A stretch of DNA of 64,000 nucleotides from Acetobacter syzygii (GCF_000964225.1 NZ_BAMZ01000014.1:140482-204481), one strand, 5' to 3'; counted from the first letter of the stretch, positions 1 to 11,198 are shown. The notes: generated from the sequence alone by a model not told the origin. Translations and numbers: made by a program.

Positions 1-54
1 TCTAGCGCCCTCTCCTACGATGATTTTGTCAAATATCTGACAAAGGCAGGCTGA
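1..54 (+). CDS. C-terminal end of an upstream protein (possibly DsbA-family)
   Basis: The first 54 bases read in frame as 17 residues (SSALSYDDFVKYLTKAG) followed by TGA at 52-54. The rest of the gene lies before the window. DsbA-family thiol oxidoreductases often end in a short helix of this kind and are commonly encoded just before smc in alphaproteobacteria, so that is my guess; 17 residues are too few to prove it. The stop codon lies inside the stem-loop at 49-73. Confidence 0.45.
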   Translation, partial: SSALSYDDFVKYLTKAG

Positions 55-73
55 CTGTTTTAAACAGTCAGCC
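49..73 (+). terminator. Stem-loop at the end of the upstream gene
   Basis: The arms GGCTGACTG and CAGTCAGCC are perfectly complementary around an AT-rich TTTTAAA centre. There is no good T run after the stem, so this may be a weak terminator or an mRNA-end stabiliser rather than a classical intrinsic terminator. It separates the upstream gene from smc. Confidence 0.4.
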
Positions 74-100
74 CTTCCGACCAGAAAAATACGTGTCTGT

Positions 101-3100
101 ATGACGGTTCGTTTTGTTCGCCTCCGCATTGTGGGGTTCAAAAGCTTTGCCGACCCCATAACCGTGGAGCTGCTACCCGGTTTGACCGGCGTTGTTGGCC
201 CTAACGGGTGCGGTAAATCCAACGTGGTGGAAGCACTACGCTGGGTTATGGGCGAATCCTCCGCGCGCTCCCTGCGCGGGGGAGAAATGGATGACCTTAT
301 TTTTGCTGGCACAGCAGGCCGCCCGGCCCGTTCGCTGGCAGAGGTCACGGTTACGCTGGAAGGCACCAGAGGGTTCGGCCCCGCAGCCTTTGCCGATCTG
401 GACGAACTCCAGATTACCCGCAGGGCAGAGCGTGGGTCCGGCAGTGATTACCGTATTAACGGTCGTCCGGTACGTGCACGCGATGTACAGACCCTTTTTG
501 CCGATCTGGCATCTGGCGCACGGTCTTCCGCCATGGTCAGTCAGGGCCGGGTGGCCATGCTGGTTGGTGCAAGGCCGGAAGAACGCCGCAGCATTTTAGA
601 AGAAGCAGCAGGCATTACTGGCCTCCATGCCCGACGGCATGAAGCCGAGATTAAGCTCCGCGCGACCGAAAACAACCTGACCCGGGCAGAAGACCGCCGC
701 CAGCAACTGGCCGAACGCCTGGAGGGGCTGACCGAGCAATCCCGCGAAGCCACGCGTTACCGGGAAATTTCGGCCGCCCTGCGGGAAGCAGAAACCGAAT
801 TACTGGCGGTTTTACACGCACGGGCCAGACTGGCCGTTGCACGGGCAGCGGACACCGCAGCACAGGCCCGTAAAAGCCTGACCGAACATGAAGAAGCCGC
901 AGAAACTGCGGTTCTGGCGGAATTTGAGGCCACAAAAGCCCTCCCCTCCCTCCGTGAGCAAGCCGATGCTGCCCGTACTGCGCTGGAGCGGTGCCGTGTG
1001 CTGGCAGAAGGCGTTGTTCGGGAAGAAGAACGTGCAGCAGCACAGGCACAGGCCGCCGCCGAACTGTTGCAGCAACACGAAGCCGATGCACAGGCTGCAA
1101 CAATCCGCCTACAGGATGCACAGGCCGCGCTAGAACGCCTGAAAGCCAATAAGGCGGAGGCATTAGCGGCCCAGACATCGCTGCCTACCCGCACAGCAGA
1201 AGCCGGGCAGCACTTGCAACAGCTCTCTTCCCAACTGAGCGAAACTGAACAGGCACTTGCCAGCCTGACCGCAGAGCTGAACGCCGCGCAGGCAGGCAAG
1301 GAGCGGGCGGAAGAAGGCTTAACCCATGCCCGCACCCAGCATGAACGGGTATGCAATGCGCTCAATACCATTCAGGCAGATATTGCGGCGCTGGAAGCCC
1401 AACTCCCTACCGAGCAGGCTTTGACAACAGCGCAGGATTGCGCAGATCAGGCCATTCTGGCCCAGCAGGCAGCCAGAACGGCACAGGAAGACGCAGAACG
1501 CCTGACAGCCCAGTGCAATATTGACCTCTCGATTGCCAAAAATAACGCGCAGGCAGCCGAAACAGCCCAGAATGAGCAAAAAAAGGCACTGGATCAGGCC
1601 CGGCAACGCCTGAATGCGCTGCATGGTGAACTCAAGACTGCGGAAAAACGCCACGCGGAGGCACTGGAAGCTCTGGTCAAACCAGAGGTTCTGACACACC
1701 TGCAAACACAAAAAGAGAACGCCGCCGCAGCCTTTGATCTGGCACACCAGACACAGGAAAAAGCCGAGGCAGAGCGCCGCGCGGCCAGTACAGCCTTTAC
1801 CGATGCGAGCCGCACTGCGCAGGAGGCCGAAGCCCACCAGCGCAATGTGACCGAGACCCTCCGCACCGCCCGCACCACACAGCAGCGCGCACAGCAGGAA
1901 GCAGAAACTCTTGCACGTGAGCTGGAAAAAGTTCGGGCAGAGGCCATTGCCGACAGTGTGCTGGAATCGGCCAAACAAGCCCGCGCCGAACAGGAACAGG
2001 CACTCGCCCAGACGGGAGAAGCACTGGAACAGGCCGAGCAGAGCCTGAACCAGCACAAAGCCCTCCATGCCACAGCCCACGAACAGCAAACCTTACTCCA
2101 GACCGAACTAACCCGCTTACAGGCGCAGGCAGAAGGGCTGGATCAGGCTCTGGGGCAGGACAGCGCGGTGGCGGAAAACCCCGTTTCCGCCCTGATCTCT
2201 GTTCCTGAAGAATACGAGAACGCGCTCGCAGCCGCTCTGGCAGAAGGGCTGGATGCCCCCGCGGCAGCAGATGCACCGCAAGGCTGGCTGCAACTCCCGC
2301 CAGACAACATGCCCGCCCTGCCCGGTGGAGCAATCGCGCTAAAGCACGCCATTACAGCTCCACCGGAGCTGGACCGTGTTCTGCTCTGCACAGGGGTTCT
2401 GCCCGATGGCGCAGAGGGGCATGAACTGCAACAGGCTCTGGCACCGGGGCAATGCCTTGTTTCCAAAGCGGGTGACGTGTGGCGTTGGGATGGTTTTTAT
2501 GCCCACGCAGGAGGGAGCAGCACCGCAGCCCGCAGGCTGGCCCAGCGCCGCATTCTACGCGAAACACAAGACCGCATTACGGCGCTCAAGGCCAATGCGC
2601 CCGCACTGGAAGAACAGGTAGCCACCTGCGCTACGGCCCTGCAAACCAACGAAGACCTACTCAAGGACCTCCGGAGCACACGGCATACGCAGGAACAGGC
2701 ACTCCAAAAAGCCCGTGCACACGAGACCGAAACTGAACGACGCCACGCCTCCTACCGTGCACGCGTGGATGCCATACTGCCCCAGCATGACCGCGCACAG
2801 GCTGCGCTGGCTGAAGCCAAGACCACTGTGGCCAATGCCCAGTCCATGCACGATAATCTGCCATCATTACACGATATTCAGTCTGCGCTTGCTGCTACGC
2901 GGGAGAAAAATGCAGCGGCACAGGCTGCCGAGCAGCAGGCTCATACCGCCTTCAAACAGGCGCAGGCCACGTTGCAGGCCGCACAGGACAAGCTGGCACA
3001 GGCCGAGCAGCAACATGCCTCTGCCACCACCCGGCTGGAAACCCTAACCCCCGAACTCGAACGTCTGCGCCATAATCTGGCAACCGAGTCCCAAAGTGTA

Positions 3101-4648
3101 GCCGAACTCGAAGGCCGCCTTGCCTCCGCCCACGCGCTGCAACAGGCACAAGCGGCTCTGCAAGTCGCCCAGAACACCCTGCGCGAAGCCGAATCAGCCC
3201 TGCACGCCGCAACGCAGGCAGCCGTACAGGCAAACGAGCAGGCAACGTCCGCCGCACAGGCCCTCCGCACATTGCAAGAAACAGGTCTGGCATTGCGCAG
3301 CCGCCTGTCTGGCCTGAACCCGCGACAGGCAGAATTACACACCGAATGCGCGGAAGCAGAACAACACCTCCAGGCTGCTCAGGCTACGTTGGAAGCCGCC
3401 TTGGCAGCACTCCCGGCCGATGCTCCGGCCAGACTGGAGCAGCTTACGGCACAACGCAGTACTCTTCTGGGTGATCTGGATACAACGCGCGAACTACGCG
3501 CAGCCCTGCAAGCCGAAGCCTCCACACTGACTGCCCGGCTGGAAGCCCTGAATGCAGCCGAAGCAGAATGGACTGCCCGCGAAGCCACGGCACGCACGGA
3601 CAATACCAATGCCCTCCAGAGGCTGGAAAGTGCCCGCGCCAATCACAGCCGGGTCGCAGAACTCCCCACAGCAGCACTGCAGCAGAAAGCCAGCACACTT
3701 GCTGCTCTGGAAGATGCAGAAGACCATTTTACCAAGACCGACCAGCTCCGCGCCGAGGCCGAAGCCGCTCTGACCAACGCCCACGAACAGCGGCGCAAAA
3801 CCGAAGGTGAACTGGCTACTGCCCGTGAGAACCTGCTAAAAGCAGAGGGCAAAAGCGAGCAGGCGCAGGCCATTCTAGACCAGCTTCTGGTAGAAACGCC
3901 GGTCCCTCCCAGACAACCAGTTTCTGACCTGACGGAAGGGACGGAAACCTCGCTCCGCCGCAAGATCAGCCGGTTAAGCCGTGAGCGGGATGATATGGGC
4001 CCCGTCAACCTGCGCGCGGAACTGGAAGCAGAGGAAGCCTCCACCCAGGCCCAGACTCTGGGCGCGGAAATGACAGATCTGGAAGAAGCCATAACCCGGT
4101 TGCGCGGCTCCATTGGTTCGCTCAACAAGGAAGGCCGGGAACGGCTTATGGCTGTTTTTACGCAGGTTGATCAGCACTTCCAGTCTCTCTTCACACGGAT
4201 GTTCGGCGGCGGACGTGCCCATCTGGGGCTGGTTGGCAGTGATGATCCACTGGAAGCCGGGCTGGAAATTTACGCGCAGCCACCCGGCAAAAAGCTGGCC
4301 ACGCTCTCGCTCCTGTCGGGAGGTGAACAAGCTTTAACCGCTCTTTCCTTGATTTTTGCTGTTTTCCGCTGTAACCCTGCTCCGATATGCGTATTGGACG
4401 AAGTGGATGCTCCACTTGATGACGCCAATGTAGGGCGCTTTAGCGCGCTGCTTGGTGACATGGTTGCCGAAGCCGGTACGCGTTTTCTGGTTGTGACACA
4501 CCACCAGCTCACTATGGCCCATATGGACCAGCTATTTGGTGTAACCATGCAGGAGCGCGGAGTAAGCCGCGTTCTTTCTGTTGATCTGGCTAAAGCGGCC
4601 TCCATGGTCGGTCAGAAGAACAAGGAACCCACTCATGTCACATCCTGA
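101..4648 (+). CDS. smc: Chromosome segregation protein SMC
   Basis: SMC ATPase that organises and segregates the chromosome together with ScpA and ScpB. The N-terminal head has the Walker A sequence GPNGCGKSN at residues 33-41. Two very long Ala/Glu/Gln-rich coiled coils flank a hinge at about residues 686-806, which holds the alphaproteobacterial-style stretch AGDVWRWDGF. The C-terminal head carries the ABC signature LSLLSGGEQ and a Walker B stretch ending ICVLDEVDAPLDD. At 1515 residues it is about 350 longer than the usual bacterial SMC; the extra length is in the coiled coil. The start at 101 gives the conserved N-terminus (FKSFADP), although its ribosome site is weak. The 3' end overlaps the next gene by 14 bases. 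Confidence 0.97.
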   Translation: MTVRFVRLRIVGFKSFADPITVELLPGLTGVVGPNGCGKSNVVEALRWVMGESSARSLRGGEMDDLIFAGTAGRPARSLAEVTVTLEGTRGFGPAAFADLDELQITRRAERGSGSDYRINGRPVRARDVQTLFADLASGARSSAMVSQGRVAMLVGARPEERRSILEEAAGITGLHARRHEAEIKLRATENNLTRAEDRRQQLAERLEGLTEQSREATRYREISAALREAETELLAVLHARARLAVARAADTAAQARKSLTEHEEAAETAVLAEFEATKALPSLREQADAARTALERCRVLAEGVVREEERAAAQAQAAAELLQQHEADAQAATIRLQDAQAALERLKANKAEALAAQTSLPTRTAEAGQHLQQLSSQLSETEQALASLTAELNAAQAGKERAEEGLTHARTQHERVCNALNTIQADIAALEAQLPTEQALTTAQDCADQAILAQQAARTAQEDAERLTAQCNIDLSIAKNNAQAAETAQNEQKKALDQARQRLNALHGELKTAEKRHAEALEALVKPEVLTHLQTQKENAAAAFDLAHQTQEKAEAERRAASTAFTDASRTAQEAEAHQRNVTETLRTARTTQQRAQQEAETLARELEKVRAEAIADSVLESAKQARAEQEQALAQTGEALEQAEQSLNQHKALHATAHEQQTLLQTELTRLQAQAEGLDQALGQDSAVAENPVSALISVPEEYENALAAALAEGLDAPAAADAPQGWLQLPPDNMPALPGGAIALKHAITAPPELDRVLLCTGVLPDGAEGHELQQALAPGQCLVSKAGDVWRWDGFYAHAGGSSTAARRLAQRRILRETQDRITALKANAPALEEQVATCATALQTNEDLLKDLRSTRHTQEQALQKARAHETETERRHASYRARVDAILPQHDRAQAALAEAKTTVANAQSMHDNLPSLHDIQSALAATREKNAAAQAAEQQAHTAFKQAQATLQAAQDKLAQAEQQHASATTRLETLTPELERLRHNLATESQSVAELEGRLASAHALQQAQAALQVAQNTLREAESALHAATQAAVQANEQATSAAQALRTLQETGLALRSRLSGLNPRQAELHTECAEAEQHLQAAQATLEAALAALPADAPARLEQLTAQRSTLLGDLDTTRELRAALQAEASTLTARLEALNAAEAEWTAREATARTDNTNALQRLESARANHSRVAELPTAALQQKASTLAALEDAEDHFTKTDQLRAEAEAALTNAHEQRRKTEGELATARENLLKAEGKSEQAQAILDQLLVETPVPPRQPVSDLTEGTETSLRRKISRLSRERDDMGPVNLRAELEAEEASTQAQTLGAEMTDLEEAITRLRGSIGSLNKEGRERLMAVFTQVDQHFQSLFTRMFGGGRAHLGLVGSDDPLEAGLEIYAQPPGKKLATLSLLSGGEQALTALSLIFAVFRCNPAPICVLDEVDAPLDDANVGRFSALLGDMVAEAGTRFLVVTHHQLTMAHMDQLFGVTMQERGVSRVLSVDLAKAASMVGQKNKEPTHVTS

Positions 4649-5402
4649 AAAGGGCGATGGCATATCTGTCTGCTGCAATGCCACCAGTTCCCGCAGGTGT
4701 TTGAAAAAAATTGCCTTTGCGGCAACTCTCTGTGTTGCCTCTGTGACGCTACTGGCAATCCACCACACAAAAACCAGTGGTATTATGGCGCGCATTCATC
4801 ATGGTCTTATTATGTGCGCCAGCAATACCGGCACACAGAACATTGCACAGGCCGCCACCATATCGTCCATTGAGCGACCGAGCATGGTGCGTCTGAGCCT
4901 TACCAGTGGTGCGGATGGGCAGGTCGATGTGGAACCGGGGAGCAGTTCGCTTGCCACTGTTCTGGATACGGCAAGCCATTCAAACACATTGCTTATGCTG
5001 GATCTGCACGGGACTGACCCTAAAAAGGTCGCTCGCCAGGTCAGCAAGGCTCATATGCGTGACCGGGTCATTTTTGTTCCGGCAGATTACAAAGACGCCG
5101 CTGCCGCCCTAAAAGCCGATTCCAAGGTTATGGTGGCCATTCACGTTAATTCCGAGCGCGATGCCTACAACGCGCACCGTATGGCGGGGCGTCACCCTTA
5201 CGCTGCGTACCTCTCCCCTTCTGCATCACCCAGCCTGTTCTCGCTGGTTCACCGCGATGCCGAAGCCATTATTACGGACACGCCATCGTCTCAGGTTTCC
5301 ACGGCTGATTTTCTGGCAAACAGACCGGTTGACATTATGATCACCCATCAGCCCTATCAGCTCACCACATCGCTTGCTGCACCACTGGCCCACGCCGAAT
5401 AA
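4635..5402 (+). CDS. Membrane-anchored protein of unknown function, faintly GDPD-like
   Basis: A 255-residue protein starting at ATG 4635 inside the end of smc, so probably translationally coupled to it. A hydrophobic segment at about residues 24-43 (IAFAATLCVASVTLLAI) could be a signal anchor. The remainder has a pattern reminiscent of the second half of glycerophosphodiester phosphodiesterases: a VLDTA segment, strand LLMLDLHG, then EAIITDTPS, which resembles the AIITDRP end of that family. The N-terminal catalytic HRG and ExD motifs of true GDPDs are not visible, so enzyme activity is unlikely or unproven. I do not recognise it with confidence. Confidence 0.7.
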   Translation: MSHPEKGDGISVCCNATSSRRCLKKIAFAATLCVASVTLLAIHHTKTSGIMARIHHGLIMCASNTGTQNIAQAATISSIERPSMVRLSLTSGADGQVDVEPGSSSLATVLDTASHSNTLLMLDLHGTDPKKVARQVSKAHMRDRVIFVPADYKDAAAALKADSKVMVAIHVNSERDAYNAHRMAGRHPYAAYLSPSASPSLFSLVHRDAEAIITDTPSSQVSTADFLANRPVDIMITHQPYQLTTSLAAPLAHAE

Positions 5403-5471
5403 CCAGAACGTTCCATAGCTACGTCTGCAAAGTTAACGGCAAGACGCTCAATAAGTTGCCTCTTCCACCAT

Positions 5472-5508
5472 AAAAAAAGCCCCTGCTCCTGAACAAAGAG
5501 CAAGGGCC
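5472..5508 (-). terminator. Intrinsic terminator of aarC
   Basis: Read on the minus strand, GCCCTTGCTC pairs with GAGCAGGGGC (one mismatch) and is followed by a run of seven T. It lies 26 bases beyond the aarC stop codon. Confidence 0.85.
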
Positions 5509-5533
5509 ATAACAATGAACCGGCTGCTCCCGA

Positions 5534-7075
<1,542 letters not shown>

Positions 7076-7350
7076 TCAACTGTTCCGAACATACAAAAGG
7101 GACAAATCCCCACAGCATTCTGCGCTCAATACCCCTGCGGGCCAGCCTGCATCCCTGTTGTGGTTCTGTGTCCTCCTCTGCATTTTTCAGGTTTGTTTCC
7201 ACCCCTGAAAGCACTTGCACCCTATGCGCAAACAGAACGCTCTGGCGCGTCACATACTTGTGCATCCGTATGCCCTCTTCAAAAAAAACTTGCCAGCACC
7301 GTTCCTGTTTTCGCTCGAAAAGCCTACATGAAGGTTAGAAAAGAACAGGT

Positions 7351-8103
7351 ATGGATGGAATGTTCACGGATACCCGGCATGACGAAAACGTGAAGAACGC
7401 AATGCAGAAAGGACTCCGCATTGTGGGCGATGTGCATGGCGATCTGGAAGCCTTCCGCCATGCCGTGGCCACTGAGCGTTTTATTATTCAATTGGGTGAT
7501 CTGGTGGATTACGGACCAGACAGCGCCGGTGTTCTACGCCTGATGCTCAAGGTCCAGCGGGAGGGACGCGGCCTGTTCCTGATTGGTAACCACGACCGCA
7601 AACTGGGCCGTGCCCTTATGGGCAAAAAACTTCGTTCATCCCCTCATCTGGACGACACGCTGGCCCAGCTCCTTGCCCCCGACAATTTGGATGTTCTGCA
7701 AGATGTGCTGCCAGCACTGGAACAGGCACCAGCATGGCTGGTTATGGGGCGAACGGTTTTTGTGCATGGCGCATTTGACCCGCACATGCTGAACGAACCA
7801 CCCCCGCCTCCGCTGGGTCGGGTCACCTATCTGCTGTCTCGCGCATTGTTTGGCGAGACCACGAGCCGGATGCAGGCGGATGGTTTTCCCGAACGTACAC
7901 TCAACTGGGTCAACCACATTCCAAATGGCTATACCGTTTATTGCGGCCATGACCAGCGCTCCACCAATGGCTGCCCGCTTACCATTGAGGGCAGATCGGG
8001 TGGGCGCGCCATATTTGTGGATACGGGTGCAGGCAAAGGCGGACATCTGGCGTGGGTGGACCTGCCTTTTCCTTTGGTGGATGAAAAACCTTTTGTCTGT
8101 TAA
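7351..8103 (+). CDS. Metallophosphoesterase of the PPP/calcineurin-like fold
   Basis: A 250-residue hydrolase with the three core metal-binding blocks of the phosphoprotein phosphatase superfamily: GDVHGD at residues 26-31, GDLVDYGPDS at 49-58 and GNHDRK at 79-84. Later histidines in VFVHGAF and YCGHDQ probably complete the dimetal site. It may act on phosphoproteins or on dinucleoside polyphosphates; nothing in the sequence decides between them. ATG 7351 gives the longest form; ATG 7402 is another possible start. It is divergent from aarC across a gap of about 300 bases (7052-7350) that should hold both promoters; I see no clear operator there. Confidence 0.85.
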   Translation: MDGMFTDTRHDENVKNAMQKGLRIVGDVHGDLEAFRHAVATERFIIQLGDLVDYGPDSAGVLRLMLKVQREGRGLFLIGNHDRKLGRALMGKKLRSSPHLDDTLAQLLAPDNLDVLQDVLPALEQAPAWLVMGRTVFVHGAFDPHMLNEPPPPPLGRVTYLLSRALFGETTSRMQADGFPERTLNWVNHIPNGYTVYCGHDQRSTNGCPLTIEGRSGGRAIFVDTGAGKGGHLAWVDLPFPLVDEKPFVC

Positions 8104-8110
8104 CGTTTAA

Positions 8111-8130
8111 GCGTTACGCGTTTATAACGC
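8111..8130 (+). terminator. Weak stem-loop after the phosphoesterase gene
   Basis: GCGTTA and TAACGC pair across an 8-base loop and are followed by TTTC and, 12 bases on, CTTTTT. The T run is poor. It could act as a weak terminator or leave some readthrough into the chorismate mutase gene 34 bases downstream. Confidence 0.35.
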
Positions 8131-8163
8131 TTTCATAATGCTTTTTCCACGCAGCCAGAGACT

Positions 8164-8493
8164 TTGATCATCGTGACAAACCAGCCATGCCCCCCGGAAG
8201 CCCTGCAGGACCTCCGCCGCAGCATCGATAATATTGACGCAGCTCTTGTTGCCATGCTGGCAGAACGCTTCCGTTGCACCAAGGCGGTCGGGGCACTCAA
8301 AGCCCTCCACCAACTGCCCCCAGCAGACCCTGCGCGAGAAACCCAGCAGATTGCGCGCCTGCGCCGTCTGGCGGAAGATGCTCATCTGGACCCGGATTTT
8401 GCCGAAAAATTCCTCAACTTCATCATCCATGAAGTCATCCGGCACCACGAAGCCATTGCACGTGAGTCCGCCCCACCAGCCGCGACGCCATAA
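8164..8493 (+). CDS. Chorismate mutase, AroQ class
   Basis: A short all-helical protein (109 residues) that should convert chorismate to prephenate for Phe/Tyr synthesis. The AroQ pattern is visible: LRRSIDNID early in helix 1, then LAERFRCTKAVGALKA, then a DPARE segment matching the D-x-x-R-E part of the active site. The frame opens with TTG at 8164; GTG at 8173 is an equally plausible start because neither has a strong ribosome site. It stands alone rather than fused to prephenate dehydratase. The gap to the next gene is 15 bases, so the two are probably cotranscribed. Confidence 0.85.
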   Translation: MIIVTNQPCPPEALQDLRRSIDNIDAALVAMLAERFRCTKAVGALKALHQLPPADPARETQQIARLRRLAEDAHLDPDFAEKFLNFIIHEVIRHHEAIARESAPPAATP

Positions 8494-8508
8494 CCGCACT
8501 TTGCGCTG

Positions 8509-9054
8509 ATGACAGAGTCTCCAACACCACGCCGCCTGATTCTGCTCCGCCATGCGGAAGCGGTCTCCCCTGATATGGGCTGCTTTTCCCAAGAAGCGGA
8601 TATGGCACGCCGCCTGACACCGGATGGAGAGAAAGCTGCCGTACGGTGCGGTTTTTGGCTACAAAGCCATGCCCTGACCCCAGACATTGTTTTGTGCAGC
8701 CCGGCCCAGCGAACCCGACAGACCCTTGCAGGCTTACAAAGCGGGCTTAGCCCTGCCACCATACCCACTGTGCAGCTATGCCCTGAAATATATGAGGCAG
8801 AACCCAGTGCCCTTGCAGCAGCGGTCCGGCAGGTGCCCCAGCAGGCCCGCACTGTCCTGCTGGTTGGGCATAACCCGGGTATTTCCGACTTTGCCCGGTG
8901 GCTGGATAGCCACAACCATCAACTGGACATGGGATTCGCTCCTGCCTCTGTGGCGGTCTTTACCATGATCGGAAGCGACCTTGTTCCCGATCAGACCTCT
9001 TGGGCAAATTGCGATAACATGAGCCTCAATTTGCACACATTCACGCGACCCTGA
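8509..9054 (+). CDS. sixA: SixA-like histidine phosphatase
   Basis: A 181-residue member of the histidine phosphatase superfamily. The RHA motif is at residues 14-16 (LLRHAEA) and the second catalytic histidine is in LLVGHNPG. SixA proteins dephosphorylate phosphohistidine, for example on phosphotransfer (HPt) domains or the nitrogen PTS. In Acetobacter aceti I recall a sixA gene directly before the citrate synthase gene aarA, which matches the order here. The natural target in acetic acid bacteria is not known from the sequence. Confidence 0.85.
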   Translation: MTESPTPRRLILLRHAEAVSPDMGCFSQEADMARRLTPDGEKAAVRCGFWLQSHALTPDIVLCSPAQRTRQTLAGLQSGLSPATIPTVQLCPEIYEAEPSALAAAVRQVPQQARTVLLVGHNPGISDFARWLDSHNHQLDMGFAPASVAVFTMIGSDLVPDQTSWANCDNMSLNLHTFTRP

Positions 9055-9204
9055 GAGAAAAAACCGCAGTTTTCTGCCGCTTCATACGTATGATAACGCG
9101 CGGTTTATCGGGATGAACCTTTTTGTTTGCTCTCGAATGGGAGACAACACTCAAACAGCAGGCCGCAGCCGCGACCGTGACCCCACTATGCTAAAGGAAA
9201 CACC

Positions 9205-10515
9205 ATGAGCGTGTCGCAGAACGAGGGTAAGCAGTCCACCGCCACCATTTCCGTCGGTGGCAAGACCGCCGAAATGCCCGTACTTTCTGGCAAACTTGGA
9301 CCGGATGTTATTGATATCCGCAAACTGCCAGCTGAACTCGGTGTATTCACCTTTGACCCCGGTTACGGCGAAACGGCCTCCTGCAACAGCAAAATTACTT
9401 TTATTGATGGTGATAAAGGCATTCTGCTGCACCGTGGTTACCCTATTGCCCAGCTGGCGGAAAACGCTTCTTACGAAGAGGTGATCTACCTTCTGCTCAA
9501 TGGCGAACTGCCAAACAAAGCGCAGTACGACACATTTTCTTCCACCCTGACCAACCACACCCTGCTACACGAGCAGATCCGCAACTTTTTCAATGGCTTC
9601 AGGCGCGATGCCCACCCAATGGCCATTCTGTGTGGCACGGTTGGCGCTCTTTCCGCTTTTTATCCAGACGCAAGCGACATTGCCATTCCCGAAAACCGGG
9701 AACTTGCGGCCATGCGTCTGATTGCAAAAATTCCGACCATTGCTGCATGGGCATACAAATACACGCAGGGCGACGCCTTTATTTACCCGCGCAATGACCT
9801 GAATTACGCGGAAAACTTTTTGTCCATGATGTTCGCACGCATGTCCGAACCTTATAAGGTCAACCCCGTTCTGGCCCGCGCCATGAACCGGATTCTGATC
9901 CTCCACGCCGATCATGAACAGAACGCGTCAACCTCCACTGTCCGTCTGGCAGGTTCTACCGGGGCTAATCCTTTTGCCTGTATTGCTGCTGGCATTGCCG
10001 CCCTGTGGGGGCCAGCACATGGCGGGGCAAACGAAGCCGTGCTGAAAATGCTGGCGCACATTGGCAAAAAAGAAAATATTCCGGGCTTTATTGCTCAGGT
10101 CAAAGACAAGAACAGCGGCGTCAAGCTCATGGGTTTTGGCCACCGCGTTTACAAAAACTTTGACCCACGCGCCAAAATTATGCAGCAGACCTGCCACGAA
10201 GTTCTGAACGAACTGGGGATTAAAGACGATCCACTGCTTGATCTGGCAGTAGAACTGGAAAACATTGCCCTGAGCGATGACTATTTTGTGCAGCGCAAGC
10301 TCTACCCGAACGTGGATTTCTACTCCGGCATTATTCTCAAGGCCATGGGTATTCCAACCAGCATGTTTACCGTGCTGTTTGCCGTTGCCCGGACGACCGG
10401 CTGGGTCAGCCAGTGGAAAGAAATGATTGAAGAGCCCGGCCAGCGCATTAGCCGTCCGCGCCAGCTTTACCTTGGCGCAACAGAGCGGGATTTTGTTCCT
10501 TTTAACAAACGTTAA
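9205..10515 (+). CDS. gltA: Citrate synthase (AarA type)
   Basis: Condenses acetyl-CoA with oxaloacetate. Length 436 residues, the same as the Acetobacter aceti acetic-acid-resistance protein AarA. Active-site residues are visible: histidine in [12 protein letters not shown], histidine in [14 protein letters not shown], and aspartate in NVDFYSGI, typical of hexameric type II citrate synthases. A strong ribosome site (AAGGAAACACC) precedes ATG 9205. A 150-base gap separates it from sixA and could hold its own promoter; a strong terminator follows. With aarC it forms the acetate-adapted cycle. Confidence 0.97.
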   Translation: MSVSQNEGKQSTATISVGGKTAEMPVLSGKLGPDVIDIRKLPAELGVFTFDPGYGETASCNSKITFIDGDKGILLHRGYPIAQLAENASYEEVIYLLLNGELPNKAQYDTFSSTLTNHTLLHEQIRNFFNGFRRDAHPMAILCGTVGALSAFYPDASDIAIPENRELAAMRLIAKIPTIAAWAYKYTQGDAFIYPRNDLNYAENFLSMMFARMSEPYKVNPVLARAMNRILILHADHEQNASTSTVRLAGSTGANPFACIAAGIAALWGPAHGGANEAVLKMLAHIGKKENIPGFIAQVKDKNSGVKLMGFGHRVYKNFDPRAKIMQQTCHEVLNELGIKDDPLLDLAVELENIALSDDYFVQRKLYPNVDFYSGIILKAMGIPTSMFTVLFAVARTTGWVSQWKEMIEEPGQRISRPRQLYLGATERDFVPFNKR

Positions 10516-10540
10516 AAGGCTTACTCTCCTCCGGGTTGCC

Positions 10541-10577
10541 AAAAGCTGGTCCGTCGCAAAACGGGCCAGCTTTTTTT
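10541..10577 (+). terminator. Intrinsic terminator of citrate synthase gene
   Basis: AAAGCTGGTCCGT pairs with ACGGGCCAGCTTT (one G-T pair) over the loop CGCAAA, and a run of T follows. The gene ends 26 bases upstream. Confidence 0.92.
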
Positions 10578-10617
10578 ATAATTTTCAGAACCAAATGCCT
10601 TAGGCATCGTTACTTAC

Positions 10618-10655
10618 ATAAAAAAAAGCGGATGCTCATTTTTATGAGCATCCGC
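10618..10655 (-). terminator. Intrinsic terminator of the small unknown gene at 10690-10971
   Basis: GCGGATGCTCAT and ATGAGCATCCGC are perfectly complementary around TTTT; on the minus strand the stem is followed by eight T. With the terminator at 10541-10577 it insulates two convergent units. Confidence 0.9.
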
Positions 10656-10689
10656 CACATTCCACCACACCAGTTTGTAAATGCTTAAT

Positions 10690-10971
10690 TCAGGCGCAGT
10701 TGCAACCAGGAGTCGGGCCATCAGCCTTGCGTACCATATGATGATCGATCCATTCCGAGACCAGCATACGTGCTTCGCTCAAGGATGCCTCGGGATGATG
10801 AATACGGTACAGGGTGGTGCAGGCATTAAACGCTGTAACGTCTGCCGTCCCCACGTCACGCAGTTCCGTGTACGCCGTGATGACGGCCCGCTCGCAATTC
10901 CGTGCGATCCGACTTGCTTCTATAGCCACGACATTCATCCCTAAATGATAACCAATCTCAATTGGCAGCAT
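10690..10971 (-). CDS. Small protein of unknown function
   Basis: An open frame of 93 codons with its own strong terminator, which is the main reason to believe it is a gene. The ATG at 10971 has no ribosome site; ATG at 10938 (82 residues, MNVVAIEASRIARN) is an alternative. The protein is mixed charged and hydrophobic, with a middle segment TAFNACTTLYRIHHPEASLSEARMLV kept short of any known motif, and ends in CNCA. No signal peptide or membrane helix is evident. I do not recognise the family. Confidence 0.6.
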   Translation of the reverse strand: MLPIEIGYHLGMNVVAIEASRIARNCERAVITAYTELRDVGTADVTAFNACTTLYRIHHPEASLSEARMLVSEWIDHHMVRKADGPTPGCNCA

Positions 10972-11198
10972 TTAACGCCACATCTGGCACCAACGCAAGG
11001 TTTAAATTGCGTTTTACTTTACACAGATTATCACAATGATCTTACGCCGCCTGCTTTCCGGCGCAAGCCAGCAATCTGCCTGTTTTCATCCCAAAGTGGA
11101 GGGCAAATAGCGCGAACAAACAGAACAGGCATGGATTTTAGGCGCAGCTAGCGGTATGCCAATCCAGCTTCAACCACCATAATTGCAAGGAATCTGCC

